DNA of 64,000 nucleotides from JAODBQ01 sp047602055 (GTDB lineage Bacteria > Actinomycetota > Acidimicrobiia > Acidimicrobiales > Ilumatobacteraceae). Below the pieces are notes generated by a model. The model was given only the letters and a program-made list of their open reading frames with translations. It was not told the DNA's origin and searched no databases. Every line of letters begins with the position of its first letter. The stretch's first letter is position 1. Positions 36,118 to 44,651 of the stretch are shown here, piece after piece. A program made the position numbers and the translations under genes. The stretch is from NCBI GenBank assembly GCA_047602055.1, contig JASGIG010000001.1, positions 2,666,001 to 2,730,000 of the forward strand. The letters run 5' to 3'.

Positions 36118-37053
36118 GTGCCCCGCCGCTTCGCCGCCCTCCTCGTCCCGCTGGCCGTCGGCCTGCTCGGCGCTTGCGGCAGCGACGTGGCGACGTCGTC
36201 CTCGGCGCCGGGCACCGCGGGCGCCGACCGGCTCCTCGTCGTCACGACCACGACGCAGGTCACCGACTTCGCCCGCAACGTCGGCGGCGACCTCGTCGAC
36301 GTGCACCCGCTGCTCAAGCCGAACGTCGACCCGCACGACTTCGAGCCGGCTGCGGCCGACCTCGTCGCCCTCACCGATGCCGACGTGATCGTCGAGAACG
36401 GCGTCGATCTCGAGCACTGGTTCGAGCCGACCGTCGAATCGGCGTCGCCCCACGGCGCGATCGTCGATGCCTCGACGGGCGTGACGATCCGCGCCGGCAG
36501 CGAGGACGACGACCACGGCGAGGGCGACCCGCACATCTGGCAGGACCCGACGAACGCCAAGATCATGGCGACGAACATCGCCGACGCCCTCGCCACCGCC
36601 GATCCGGCGAACGCGGCGACGTACCGCGCCAACCTCGCCGCCTACTCGGCGCAGCTCGACCAGCTCGACGCCGAGATCGCGACGCAGATCGGCTCGCTGA
36701 CCGACAAGAAGCTGGTCACCAACCACGATGCGTTCGCCTACTACGTGGCCCGCTACGGGCTGGACTTCGTCGGCTCGGTGATCCCCAGCTTCGACACCCA
36801 GGCCGAGCTGTCGCCGTCGGACGTCCAGGACCTCGTGGCCAGGATCCGTGAGCAGGGCGTCAAGGCGATCTTCACGGAGTCGTCGCTGCCGCCGAAGACC
36901 GCCGAGGCGATCGCTGCCGAGGCCGGGGTGAAGGTCGTCGCCGGGGACGACGGCCTCTACGGCGACAGCCTCGGCCCGGCCGGCAGCGACGGCGACACCT
37001 ACCTGAAGATGATGCGCCACAACACCCGGGTGATCGTTCAGAACCTTCGATGA
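36118..37053 (+). CDS. znuA: Zinc/manganese ABC transporter substrate-binding lipoprotein
   Basis: 311 aa, GTG start 36118. A lipoprotein signal (RRFAALLVPLAVGLLGACGS, lipobox LGAC) is followed by the cluster A-1 metal-binding fold: LLKPNVDPHDFEP (first His), a short metal-binding loop EDDDHGEGDPHIWQDP (second His), LVTNHDAFAYYVARYGL (third His) and the C-terminal Asp region. The His loop is short, as in Mn/Zn receptors. No membrane or ATPase partner (ZnuB/ZnuC) is adjacent: an R1 repeat follows the stop at once, then an unrelated oxidoreductase. The Zur-like box upstream supports metal control. Confidence 0.9.
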   Translation: MPRRFAALLVPLAVGLLGACGSDVATSSSAPGTAGADRLLVVTTTTQVTDFARNVGGDLVDVHPLLKPNVDPHDFEPAAADLVALTDADVIVENGVDLEHWFEPTVESASPHGAIVDASTGVTIRAGSEDDDHGEGDPHIWQDPTNAKIMATNIADALATADPANAATYRANLAAYSAQLDQLDAEIATQIGSLTDKKLVTNHDAFAYYVARYGLDFVGSVIPSFDTQAELSPSDVQDLVARIREQGVKAIFTESSLPPKTAEAIAAEAGVKVVAGDDGLYGDSLGPAGSDGDTYLKMMRHNTRVIVQNLR

Positions 37054-37138
37054 TCGTGCTCCGGTCGCAGCCAAGCTGCTCCCTGCGCCTGCCGTGCTCG
37101 CCGCCTCCGCCTCGCTCCGGCACTCGCCGCGTCGTGAA
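37054..37138 (+). repeat. Copy of dispersed repeat R1 directly after the znuA stop codon
   Basis: Immediately after TGA (37051-37053) the sequence reads TCGTGCTCCGGTCGCAGCCA, then the GCAGC-CAA-GCTGC hairpin, CTGCGCCTGCCGTGCTCGCC, and ends near CTCGCCGCGTCGTGAACG. Orientation relative to the upstream gene is the same as in every other copy. Confidence 0.9.
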
Positions 37139-37200
37139 CGAGAAGCTCGGTGCACGTCCGCTGAACAACCGCGTCACACCCGTCGTGCACACTCTGGGGC

Positions 37201-38232
37201 ATGGCGTTGGACAACCTCGGCTACTACACCCTGGCCGGCGCGGCGATGTCGCCGCGCCACCTCGTCCAGGAAGCGGCCGACGCCGAACGCCTCGGCCTGG
37301 GCTGGGCGTTCATCTCCGAGCGCTACAACGTCAAGGAGGCGGCCACGTTGTCCGGCGCGGTCGGGGCGGTGTCGACGACGCTGCAGATCGCCACGGCGGC
37401 GACGAACCACAACACCCGCCACCCGCTCGTCACCGCCGGCCTCGCCACGACGATGCACCGCCTCACCGGCGGGCGCTTCACGCTCGGCCTCGGCAGGGGC
37501 ATCGCCCCGATGACCCGGGCGATGGGGCTGGCGCCGGTCACCACCGCGCAGCTGGAGGACTTCGCCGGGCTGATGCGCCGCCTGTGGCACGGCGAGACGA
37601 TCGTCGGCCACGACGGGGCGGCCGGGCGCTGGCCGTTCCTGCGCCTCGACGCGACGTTCGACGAGGACATCCCGCTCGGGATCACCGCGTTCGGGCCGAA
37701 CACGCTGCGCCTCGCCGGGCGGGCCTTCGACCAGGTCGTGCTGCACACGTTCTTCGAGGACGAGACGCTGGCCCGCTGCGTGCGCACCGTGAAGGACGAG
37801 GCCGAGCGGGTCGGGCGCGATCCGGACCAGGTGAAGGTGTGGTCCTGCCTGGCCACGATCGGTGACCACCTGCCCGAGCCCGTTCAGCTGAAGAAGACCG
37901 TCGGGCGGATGGCCACCTACCTGCAGGCCTACGGCGACCTGCTGGTCGAGACCAACGGCTGGGATCCGGCCGCGCTCGCCAGGTTCCGTGCCGATCCGTT
38001 CGTCGCCGGCTACCAGGGGGCCATCGACCAGACGGCCACCACGGAGGAGCTGGAGCACGTCGCCACGTTGATCCCCGAGCCGTGGCTGGCGCCGGCCGCC
38101 ATCGGCTCGCCGGCGCGTTGCGTCGAGGTGATCCAGCGCCAGTTCGACCTCGGCGCCGACGGCGTGATCCTCCACGGCGCAGCGCCGGCCGAGCTGGGGC
38201 CGATCGTGAACGCGTGGGCCGCCCATGTCTGA
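37201..38232 (+). CDS. LLM-class (F420-dependent-type) oxidoreductase
   Basis: 343 aa bacterial-luciferase-like TIM barrel. MALDNLGYYTLAGAAMSPRH, AERLGLGWAFISERYNVKEA, ATNHNTRHPLVTAGLATTMH and GGRFTLGLGRGIAPM are typical of the actinobacterial subfamily described as probable F420-dependent (TIGR03857-like). It would use reduced F420 or FMN to transfer hydride to an unknown substrate. The stop overlaps the start of the MFS gene by 8 bp, so oxidoreductase and efflux pump are translationally coupled, perhaps for detoxification. Confidence 0.88.
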   Translation: MALDNLGYYTLAGAAMSPRHLVQEAADAERLGLGWAFISERYNVKEAATLSGAVGAVSTTLQIATAATNHNTRHPLVTAGLATTMHRLTGGRFTLGLGRGIAPMTRAMGLAPVTTAQLEDFAGLMRRLWHGETIVGHDGAAGRWPFLRLDATFDEDIPLGITAFGPNTLRLAGRAFDQVVLHTFFEDETLARCVRTVKDEAERVGRDPDQVKVWSCLATIGDHLPEPVQLKKTVGRMATYLQAYGDLLVETNGWDPAALARFRADPFVAGYQGAIDQTATTEELEHVATLIPEPWLAPAAIGSPARCVEVIQRQFDLGADGVILHGAAPAELGPIVNAWAAHV

Positions 38233-39913
38233 CACCGCCGCCCGGCCGGGCGCTGGGGCGCAGGCGGCTCCCGATCCGAAGCGCTGGATCGCGCTCGTGG
38301 TGCTGTCCAGCTCGCTGTTCATCATCGTCCTCGACAACACGATCCTCAACGTCGCCGTCCCGACGATCATCCGCGAGTTCGACACCCAGGTCACCGCGCT
38401 GCAGTGGGTGATCTCCGGCTACTCGCTGGTGTTCGCCACGCTGCTGATCAGCTTCGGGCGCCTCGGCGACATCTTCGGTCGCCGCCGGCTGTTCTTCGTC
38501 GGGGCGACGCTGTTCGCCGTCGGCTCGCTGATCGCCTCGCTGTCGCAGAACGTCGTCCAGCTGTTCATCGGCGAGTCGGTGCTCGAAGGCGTCGGCGCGG
38601 CGATGATGCTCCCGGCGACGCTGTCGATCATCTCGGCGACGTTCCGCGGCCGCGAGCGCGGTCCGGCGTTCGCCGTGTGGGGAGCTGTGGCCGGTGGCGC
38701 CGGTGCCCTCGGGCCGTGGATCGGCGGGCTGCTCACCACCTACGCGTCGTGGCGTTGGGCGTTCCGGATCAACGTGATCATCGCCCCACTGGCGATCCTC
38801 GCCGCGTGGTTCTACGTCCGCGAGTCGCGCGACGAGCACGCCCAGGGTCTCGACCTGCCCGGCGTCGTCACCATCACGATCGGCCTGTTCGGCCTCGTGT
38901 TCGGGATCATCGAGGCCGGTCGCTACGGGTGGTTCGAGCCGATCGGCGACCAGACGATCGGTGGTTGGGAGTGGCCGGTCGGCGCGTTCTCGATCGTGCC
39001 GGTCGCGCTCGCCGTCGGCGTCCTCGGGATCGGCGCGTTCGTGACGATCGAGCTCGCCCGCGCCCGCGCCGGCCAACCGGTCGTGTTCGACTTCGGCGAC
39101 CTGCATCACCCTGGCTTCCGCTACGGCCTGGTCAACACGATGGTCCTGGCGATGGGCGAGTTCGGGGCGTTCTTCGTCCTGCCGATCTTCCTGCAGGGCG
39201 GTCTCGGCCTCACCGCCGTGCGCAGCGGGAGCTGGTTGCTGCCGGCCGGTGTCATGGCGTTCGTCGGTGGGTTCCTCGGCGGCCAGCTCAGCCGGCGGTT
39301 CGGGCCGAAGTACGTCATCACGGTCGGTCTGGCGTTCGAGGCCACCGGCATCTTCCTGTACGTCGCCGCGTTCTCGTCGTCCACCACGTTCTGGGCGCTC
39401 CTGCCGGGCCTGCTGCTGCACGGCATCGGCATCGGCTTCGCCACCAGCCAGCTCACCAACGTCGTGCTCAGCGACATCCCGCCGCGCAAGGCGGGCTCGG
39501 CGAGCGGCGCGTCCGGGATGGTCCGCCAGGTCGGCACGGCGCTCGGCATCGCCCTGATCGGGGCGATCTTCGTGTCGCAGGCGGCCGGCAACGTGCGCAC
39601 CGAGCTCGACGCGATCGCCGGGATGTCGCCCGCGGCCCGCGAGCAGATCGTCGAGTCGGTCACCGGCGGGATCGGTGGCGCCGAGACCGTCCAGGCGCCG
39701 CCGGGAGTCGACGCCACCCAGGTCGGCGCGGTCGTCTCCGAGGCGGTCGCCGACGCGTCGCGCCCGGCCGTGGCGTTCGCCGGGCTCGTCGTCGTGGTCG
39801 GTGCACTGCTGTCGCTGCTGGTGCCGAACATCCCGCCCGACGAGCACGGCATGCCGTCGGAGGTCGCCGCCGGCGAGCCACCGGAGCCCGAGGAGACCAG
39901 GGCATTCCACTGA
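38225..39913 (+). CDS. MFS transporter, DHA2 (EmrB/QacA) 14-helix drug exporter
   Basis: 562 aa with about 14 hydrophobic helices. Motif A appears as FGRLGDIFGRRRLFFVG, motif C as GAVAGGAGALGPWIGGLLT, and LDNTILNVAVPTI is the helix-1 signature of the DHA2 family (D, N and proline positions conserved). A hydrophilic loop of about 70 residues lies between the last two helices (ELDAIAGMSPAAREQIVES). Proton-driven export of a drug or lipid-like compound is expected. It overlaps the upstream LLM gene by 8 bp and is followed 58 bp later by the wax-ester synthase gene. Confidence 0.92.
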   Translation: MSDTAARPGAGAQAAPDPKRWIALVVLSSSLFIIVLDNTILNVAVPTIIREFDTQVTALQWVISGYSLVFATLLISFGRLGDIFGRRRLFFVGATLFAVGSLIASLSQNVVQLFIGESVLEGVGAAMMLPATLSIISATFRGRERGPAFAVWGAVAGGAGALGPWIGGLLTTYASWRWAFRINVIIAPLAILAAWFYVRESRDEHAQGLDLPGVVTITIGLFGLVFGIIEAGRYGWFEPIGDQTIGGWEWPVGAFSIVPVALAVGVLGIGAFVTIELARARAGQPVVFDFGDLHHPGFRYGLVNTMVLAMGEFGAFFVLPIFLQGGLGLTAVRSGSWLLPAGVMAFVGGFLGGQLSRRFGPKYVITVGLAFEATGIFLYVAAFSSSTTFWALLPGLLLHGIGIGFATSQLTNVVLSDIPPRKAGSASGASGMVRQVGTALGIALIGAIFVSQAAGNVRTELDAIAGMSPAAREQIVESVTGGIGGAETVQAPPGVDATQVGAVVSEAVADASRPAVAFAGLVVVVGALLSLLVPNIPPDEHGMPSEVAAGEPPEPEETRAFH

Positions 39914-39971
39914 TGGGTCGCGGTTCGTTTACCGTGTCACATGTCACGACGACGAGTTGGGGGAACGTGAG

Positions 39972-41714
39972 ATGAAGCAACTGACCGGGATCGACGCCAG
40001 CTTCCTGTACATGGAGTCGGATACGACGTTCGGCCACGTGTCCGGGCTGTTGATCTTCGACCGGCCGTACCCGGAGTTCGACCCGTACACCGAGATCTAC
40101 GAGCGCTACGAGGCGATGGTCGGGCACGTCGAGCCGATGCGCCGCCGGTTGGTCGAGGTGCCGTTGTCGCTCGACCACCCGTGGTGGATCGAGGACCCGA
40201 ACTTCGACCTGTCGTTCCACATCCGCGCGCTGAACCTGGCCAAGCCGGGCTACGCCGATCAGCTCGCCGACCAGGTCGCCCGGATCCACGGCCGGCCGAT
40301 GGACCGCAGCCGACCGCTGTGGGAGGTCTACGTCATCGACGGCCTCGGCGAGGGCCGCTGGGCGCTGCTGACCAAGTACCACCACGCGACCATCGACGGC
40401 GCGTCCGGCCAGATCATGCTGGAGATGGTCACGTCGCCCGAGCCCGGTGGTGACGACATCATGGACCCGCTGCCGTGGACCCCCGAGCCGCTGCCGTCGA
40501 ACAACGAGTTGCTTCGCCGGGCGTTCGACAACATGGTCCGCAACCCGGCCAGGTCGTTCCGGGTGCAGATGCGCATCATCCGCGACATGGCCAACGCGGC
40601 TGGGCTGCCGGTCATCGGCAACGCCGCGTCGCGGGCCGGCAAGGCGGCCAAGCAGGCCAACGCGCCGGCAGCACCCGAGCCGCGGGTGTCCATGCCCACC
40701 ACGCCGGCGCCGCCGACGCCGTGGAACAAGGCGATCTCCCAGCACCGCCGCTTCGCCATCCGCTCCAGCTCGCTGTCGAACATCAAGCGGATCAAGGAGG
40801 CCGCCAACGGCACGGTCAACGACGTCGTCATGGCCATCTGCGCCGGCGGCCTGCGGTCGTACCTGCTGCGCCACGACGCCCTGCCGGACAAGCCGCTGCG
40901 GGCGATGGTCCCGGTGTCGATCCGCACCGGCAACGAGAGCGACCCCTGGACCAACCGCGTGTCGGCGCTCGTCGCCGAGCTGCCGACCGACGAGCCGGAT
41001 CCGTTGCAGCGCGTCGCCCGCTGCCGGGAGGCGATGCAGGCCGCCAAGCGCCAGTTCGAGCTGGTGCCGGCCGAGGCGCTCGTCGACATCCAGCAGTACT
41101 CCTCGCCGGTGCTCGCCACTGCGGCGATGCGGCTCAGCTCGCGGTTCGGGCTCACCGAGCGGATCTCGTCGATCCCGTTCAACCTGACGATCTCCAACGT
41201 GCCCGGGCCGCGCCAGCCGCTGTACATGGCCGGCGCCCAGCTGCAGCACCAGTTCCCGGTGTCGATCGTCACCGACGGGCAGGGCCTGAACATCACCGTC
41301 GTCAGCTACCTCGACCGGCTCGACTTCGGCCTGATCGCCGACCGCGAGCTGATCCCCGACCTCTGGGACATGGCCGACGACCTGATCAACGAGATCACGA
41401 TCCTCAAGGAGGCCACCGGTGTCGAGTGGGTGGTCGAGCCGAGTGGGGCGTACAAGCGCCTCGGCACGCCGGTCGCCCGCAAGCGCGGCGAGCACATCAC
41501 CGAGGAGCTGAGCCGCTCGGAGGAAGGCGACCGCAGCGGCGCTGCGGCAGCGGCCGCACCGACGAAGAAGGCCACCCGGGCGCGCAAGGCGCCGGCCAAG
41601 AAGGCCGCGACGCGCAAGGCGGCCCCGGCCGAGAAGGCCGCTGCGGCGAAGAAGGCGCCGGCCCGCAAGGCCCCCGCCAAGCGGGCGCCGGCCAAGAGGT
41701 CAGCAGTCGCCTGA
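39972..41714 (+). CDS. Wax ester synthase / diacylglycerol acyltransferase (WS/DGAT) with basic C-terminal tail
   Basis: 580 aa. It makes wax esters or triacylglycerols from acyl-CoA and alcohols or diacylglycerol at the membrane-lipid droplet interface. MKQLTGIDASFLYMES is the family start; the catalytic motif HHATIDG (HHxxxDG) lies near residue 140; PLWEVYVIDGL precedes it. NDVVMAICAGGLRSYL, VPVSIRTGNE and FNLTISNVPGP follow in order. After about residue 525 the protein continues with a tail of roughly 55 residues rich in Lys, Ala and Pro (KKAPARKAPAKRAPAK), like histone H1 or HupB tails and not usual for this family. It ends at a strong terminator. Confidence 0.93.
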   Translation: MKQLTGIDASFLYMESDTTFGHVSGLLIFDRPYPEFDPYTEIYERYEAMVGHVEPMRRRLVEVPLSLDHPWWIEDPNFDLSFHIRALNLAKPGYADQLADQVARIHGRPMDRSRPLWEVYVIDGLGEGRWALLTKYHHATIDGASGQIMLEMVTSPEPGGDDIMDPLPWTPEPLPSNNELLRRAFDNMVRNPARSFRVQMRIIRDMANAAGLPVIGNAASRAGKAAKQANAPAAPEPRVSMPTTPAPPTPWNKAISQHRRFAIRSSSLSNIKRIKEAANGTVNDVVMAICAGGLRSYLLRHDALPDKPLRAMVPVSIRTGNESDPWTNRVSALVAELPTDEPDPLQRVARCREAMQAAKRQFELVPAEALVDIQQYSSPVLATAAMRLSSRFGLTERISSIPFNLTISNVPGPRQPLYMAGAQLQHQFPVSIVTDGQGLNITVVSYLDRLDFGLIADRELIPDLWDMADDLINEITILKEATGVEWVVEPSGAYKRLGTPVARKRGEHITEELSRSEEGDRSGAAAAAAPTKKATRARKAPAKKAATRKAAPAEKAAAAKKAPARKAPAKRAPAKRSAVA

Positions 41715-41720
41715 CGGCTC

Positions 41721-41755
41721 GATCGGTCGTCAACCTCGGAGGTTGACGACCGATC
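41721..41755. terminator. Strong hairpin terminator after the WS/DGAT gene
   Basis: Perfect 16-bp stem GATCGGTCGTCAACCT / AGGTTGACGACCGATC with a CGG loop, beginning 7 bp after the stop. No T tract follows, as is common for actinobacterial hairpin terminators. It separates two converging transcription units. Confidence 0.88.
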
Positions 41756-41799
41756 AGGCCGATCCGGATCAGCGGTGGCGACGAGTTCGACCCGGGCGA

Positions 41800-41913
41800 G
41801 ACGACCGCGATCGACTCGTGGTGGTCCGGTTTGCCCGACGCCCCGAACGTCATCGCTCCGAGGCACAGGGTGCTGACCTGCATCCCCGTCGTACCGAGCG
41901 TGCGGTATCTCGC
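41800..41913 (-). pseudogene. N-terminal remnant of an aldo/keto reductase gene
   Basis: Minus-strand translation gives RYRTLGTTGMQVSTLCLGAM, then TFGASGKPDHHESIAVV, the unmistakable opening of aldo/keto reductases. The homology stops after about 38 residues, before the catalytic Tyr/Lys/His region, and the frame passes into the terminator. It lies just downstream of the SMP-30 gene, so it could have been its operon partner. Confidence 0.65.
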
Positions 41914-41923
41914 GACGGCGCCC

Positions 41924-42841
41924 TCACCGCTCGTACTGCAACTGCAGACCGGTGTGCGGCCATGTCATGGAGTAGAGCCGGCCGGTGCCCGATGCGGTGA
42001 CGTACGCGGTGCGGTGGTCCGGCCCACCGAAGCAGACGTTGGTGACCAGCGGGTCGTACTCCGGCACGGGGTGGACGCCGACCAGCTCGCCGGCGGGGGA
42101 GACCACGGTGATCGCCCCGGTGATCAGCGTGGCGATGCAGATGTTGCCGTCGCCGTCGACGGCGAGCGAGTCGAGCAACTGGTAGCCCGGGAAGTCGTAC
42201 AGCAGGCGGTCCGGCGTCACCGCCGGGGCGGCAAGCACGCCGGGTGACTCGACGTCCCACGACCAGAGCCGGCCGGTGTGGGTCTCGGCGACGTACACCA
42301 CCGCGCCGTCCGGCGACAGGCCGACGCCGTTCGGCGAAGCGAGCGGGTGGACGACCTCGGTGATCGACGAGCCGTCCGTCGTCGCGTAGTACAGCCCGCC
42401 GCGGTCCATCTCCCGCGGTCGGACCTTGCCGTGGTCGGTGAACCAGAACCCGCCGTGGGCGTCGAAGACGATGTCGTTGGGGCCGCGCAGGCCGAACCCG
42501 TTGCACTCGGTGTACAGATCCTCGACGTCACCGGTGTCGAGATCGATGCGCTGGATGCGCCCGCCGAGGTAGTCCTCGGGCTGCTCGCCGGGCAGCAGGA
42601 AGCCGTTCATGTCGTGCCACTCGAAGCCGCCGTTGTTGCAGACGTACAGCTTGCCGTCGGGGCCGATCGCCGCCCCGTTCGGCCCGCCGCCCGGCGAGGC
42701 GACGACCTCCTTGGCCCCGTCAGGTGACACCGCGGTGATCGTCCCCGTCTGGATCTCGACGACGAGCACCCGCCCGTCGCGCAGGGGAACGGGTCCCTCG
42801 GGGAAGTGCAGGCCGTCGGTCACCAAGGTCATGTCGCTCAT
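41924..42841 (-). CDS. SMP-30/gluconolactonase-like (LRE family) beta-propeller hydrolase
   Basis: 305 aa six-bladed propeller. LHFPEGPVPLRDGRVLVVEI (first metal Glu), GGGPNGAAIGPDGKLYVCNN, GLRGPNDIVFDAHGGFWFTD (Asn ligand and Asp), PLASPNGVGLSPDG (Asn ligand), YQLLDSLAVDGDGNICIAT (Asp ligand) are the metal-binding blades of the family. It likely hydrolyses a lactone, with possible use after a BVMO-generated lactone. The start ATG 42841 has MSDMTLVTDGLHF. Divergent from an acyl-CoA dehydrogenase gene 66 bp away. Confidence 0.88.
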   Translation of the reverse strand: MSDMTLVTDGLHFPEGPVPLRDGRVLVVEIQTGTITAVSPDGAKEVVASPGGGPNGAAIGPDGKLYVCNNGGFEWHDMNGFLLPGEQPEDYLGGRIQRIDLDTGDVEDLYTECNGFGLRGPNDIVFDAHGGFWFTDHGKVRPREMDRGGLYYATTDGSSITEVVHPLASPNGVGLSPDGAVVYVAETHTGRLWSWDVESPGVLAAPAVTPDRLLYDFPGYQLLDSLAVDGDGNICIATLITGAITVVSPAGELVGVHPVPEYDPLVTNVCFGGPDHRTAYVTASGTGRLYSMTWPHTGLQLQYER

Positions 42842-42907
42842 CGGCTGCGGACCCTACGCGTGGTCCCGCTTCGTCGCCGGACCCAGCGATGCGGGATCGT
42901 TGGGAGC

Positions 42908-44194
42908 ATGCCGTACGAGCAGACCGAGCAGTCCGAGAAGATGCTGGCGGACGTCCGTCAGTTCATGGCCGACCACATCTGGCCCAACGCCGACGAGTAC
43001 CACGAGCAGTACGAGGCCGGTGGCCACGACGGCTACCCGCCGATCATGGAGAAGATGAAGGCCGCGGCTCGCGAGCGCGGCCTGTGGAACCTGTTCATCC
43101 CGCACCTCGATCCTGGCGCGCCGGGAACCAAGCTCACCAACCTCGAGTACGCCCCGATCTCCGAGGAGCTCGGCAAGCTGAGCTTCGCCTCCGAGGCGCT
43201 CAACTGCGCCGCGCCGGACACCGGCAACATGGAGATCCTCAACCTGTACGGCAGCGAGCGGGTCAAGGGCGAGTACCTCGCCCCGCTGCTCGAGGGCGAG
43301 ATCCGCTCGGCGTTCTCGATGACCGAGCCGGACGTCGCTTCGTCCGACGCCACGAACATCAGCCTGCGCATCGAGCGTGACGGCGACGAGTACGTCCTCA
43401 ACGGCCGCAAGTGGTTCTCGTCGGGCGCACTGCGGGCGCGCTGCAAGGTGCTGATCGTCATGGGCAAGACCAACCCGGACGCGCCGCGGCACCTGCAGCA
43501 GTCGATGATCGCCGTGCCCCGCGATGCCGACGGGATCAGCGTCGGGCGCACCCCCCACGTGTTCGGCTACGACCACGCCGGCGGCCACCCCGAGCTGATC
43601 TACGAGAACGTGCGCGTCCCGGTCGACAACCTGCTCGGCGAGGAGGGTGGCGGCTTCGCCATCTCCCAGGCCCGCCTCGGCCCTGGCCGCATCCACCACT
43701 GCATGCGCTCGATCGGCGCTGCCGAGTACGCGCTGGAGCTGATGGTCAAGCGCTCGCTACAGCGCACCACGTTCGGCACGCTCGTCGCCCACAAGGGGCT
43801 CGTGCAGGACTGGATCGCCGAGTCGCGCATCGAGATCGACATGTGTCGCGAGTACGTGCTGCGCGCCGCCCACCTCATGGACACCGTCGGCAACAAGGCC
43901 GCGGCGACGGAGATCTCCGGGATCAAGGTGGCCGTGCCGCGCATGGCCTGCACGGTGCTCGACCGGGCGATCCAGACCTACGGCGCGGCCGGTGTCACCC
44001 AGTACACCCCGCTCGCCGAGATGTACGCGTCGCAGCGCACGCTGCGCATCGCCGACGGCCCCGACGAGGTGCACAAGATGACCATCGCCCGCCGCGAGAT
44101 CCTCCGCCAGGACCCGAACTTCAGGATGAACCCGCAGCTCGCCGGCGCCGCCTCGGGCAAGGAGGCCGAGCCGCAGGCGTTCATGCGCCCGTAG
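42908..44194 (+). CDS. Acyl-CoA dehydrogenase
   Basis: 428 aa from MPYEQTEQSEKMLADVRQFM. Landmarks: AAPDTGNMEILNLYGSERVK, FSMTEPDVASSDATNISLRI, YVLNGRKWFSSGALRARCKV, NVRVPVDNLLGEEGGGFAIS, LGPGRIHHCMRSIGAAEYAL and IADGPDEVHKMTIARREIL. This matches the ACAD10/11-like branch. It is clearly related to the acyl-CoA dehydrogenase at 14778-16062 (same PDTGNME and DEVHK blocks). These enzymes act on long-chain or hydroxylated acyl-CoAs; the substrate here is unknown. It is transcribed away from the SMP-30 gene. Confidence 0.93.
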   Translation: MPYEQTEQSEKMLADVRQFMADHIWPNADEYHEQYEAGGHDGYPPIMEKMKAAARERGLWNLFIPHLDPGAPGTKLTNLEYAPISEELGKLSFASEALNCAAPDTGNMEILNLYGSERVKGEYLAPLLEGEIRSAFSMTEPDVASSDATNISLRIERDGDEYVLNGRKWFSSGALRARCKVLIVMGKTNPDAPRHLQQSMIAVPRDADGISVGRTPHVFGYDHAGGHPELIYENVRVPVDNLLGEEGGGFAISQARLGPGRIHHCMRSIGAAEYALELMVKRSLQRTTFGTLVAHKGLVQDWIAESRIEIDMCREYVLRAAHLMDTVGNKAAATEISGIKVAVPRMACTVLDRAIQTYGAAGVTQYTPLAEMYASQRTLRIADGPDEVHKMTIARREILRQDPNFRMNPQLAGAASGKEAEPQAFMRP

Positions 44195-44224
44195 CGGCCG
44201 CGCCGGGGCACGGGCGCAGGCGCG

Positions 44225-44626
44225 TCAGCGCGGTCGGAGCACCGCCTGGGTCTGGGTGGTCTTGGCGACCAGGCGACCGTCGGCTCGGCGCACCTCGGTC
44301 TCGATCACGATCGTGGTCGAGCCGACGTGCAGCGGTCGGGCGGTGGCGGTGATCACGCCGTCCTTGACCGCCCCGAGGAAGTTCGTCTTCGACTCGATCG
44401 TCGACGTGCCGGTGGCGCCCTCGGGCAGGTTCGCGGCTGCGCAGGCGCCGCCGGCCGAGTCGGCCAACGCCATCACCGCGCCGCCGTGCATCAGGCTGGC
44501 GCTCGTGCACAGCGACTCGTCCCAGGCGAGCTGCATCTCGACGCCGCCGACCTCCCACCTCGTCGTCGTGATGCCCAGCGTCTTGCACAGCGGCATCACC
44601 TCGTGGATCCGGTCGTTGAGGTCCAT
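44225..44626 (-). CDS. PaaI-like hot-dog thioesterase
   Basis: 133 aa single hot-dog domain. SASLMHGGAVMALADSAGGA is the characteristic 'HGGxxxxLxDxA' thioesterase motif, and TSTIESKTNFLGAVKDGVIT is the following strand pair. Length and motif match PaaI/YbgC-type acyl-CoA thioesterases that release CoA from aromatic or short acyl-CoAs. It lies 25 bp after the TesB-like gene on the same strand, so it is probably the last gene of a four-gene operon (47097 to 44225). Its ATG at 44626 has GGAGGGCACGAC upstream. Confidence 0.9.
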   Translation of the reverse strand: MDLNDRIHEVMPLCKTLGITTTRWEVGGVEMQLAWDESLCTSASLMHGGAVMALADSAGGACAAANLPEGATGTSTIESKTNFLGAVKDGVITATARPLHVGSTTIVIETEVRRADGRLVAKTTQTQAVLRPR

Positions 44627-44651
44627 GTCGTGCCCTCCTGCTCGGTGGCTG

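Noticed and set aside
44181..44588. Overlapping open frame antisense-like to the PaaI thioesterase
   Set aside because: It is the same region read in a different frame; the hot-dog protein with its HGG motif is the real gene.
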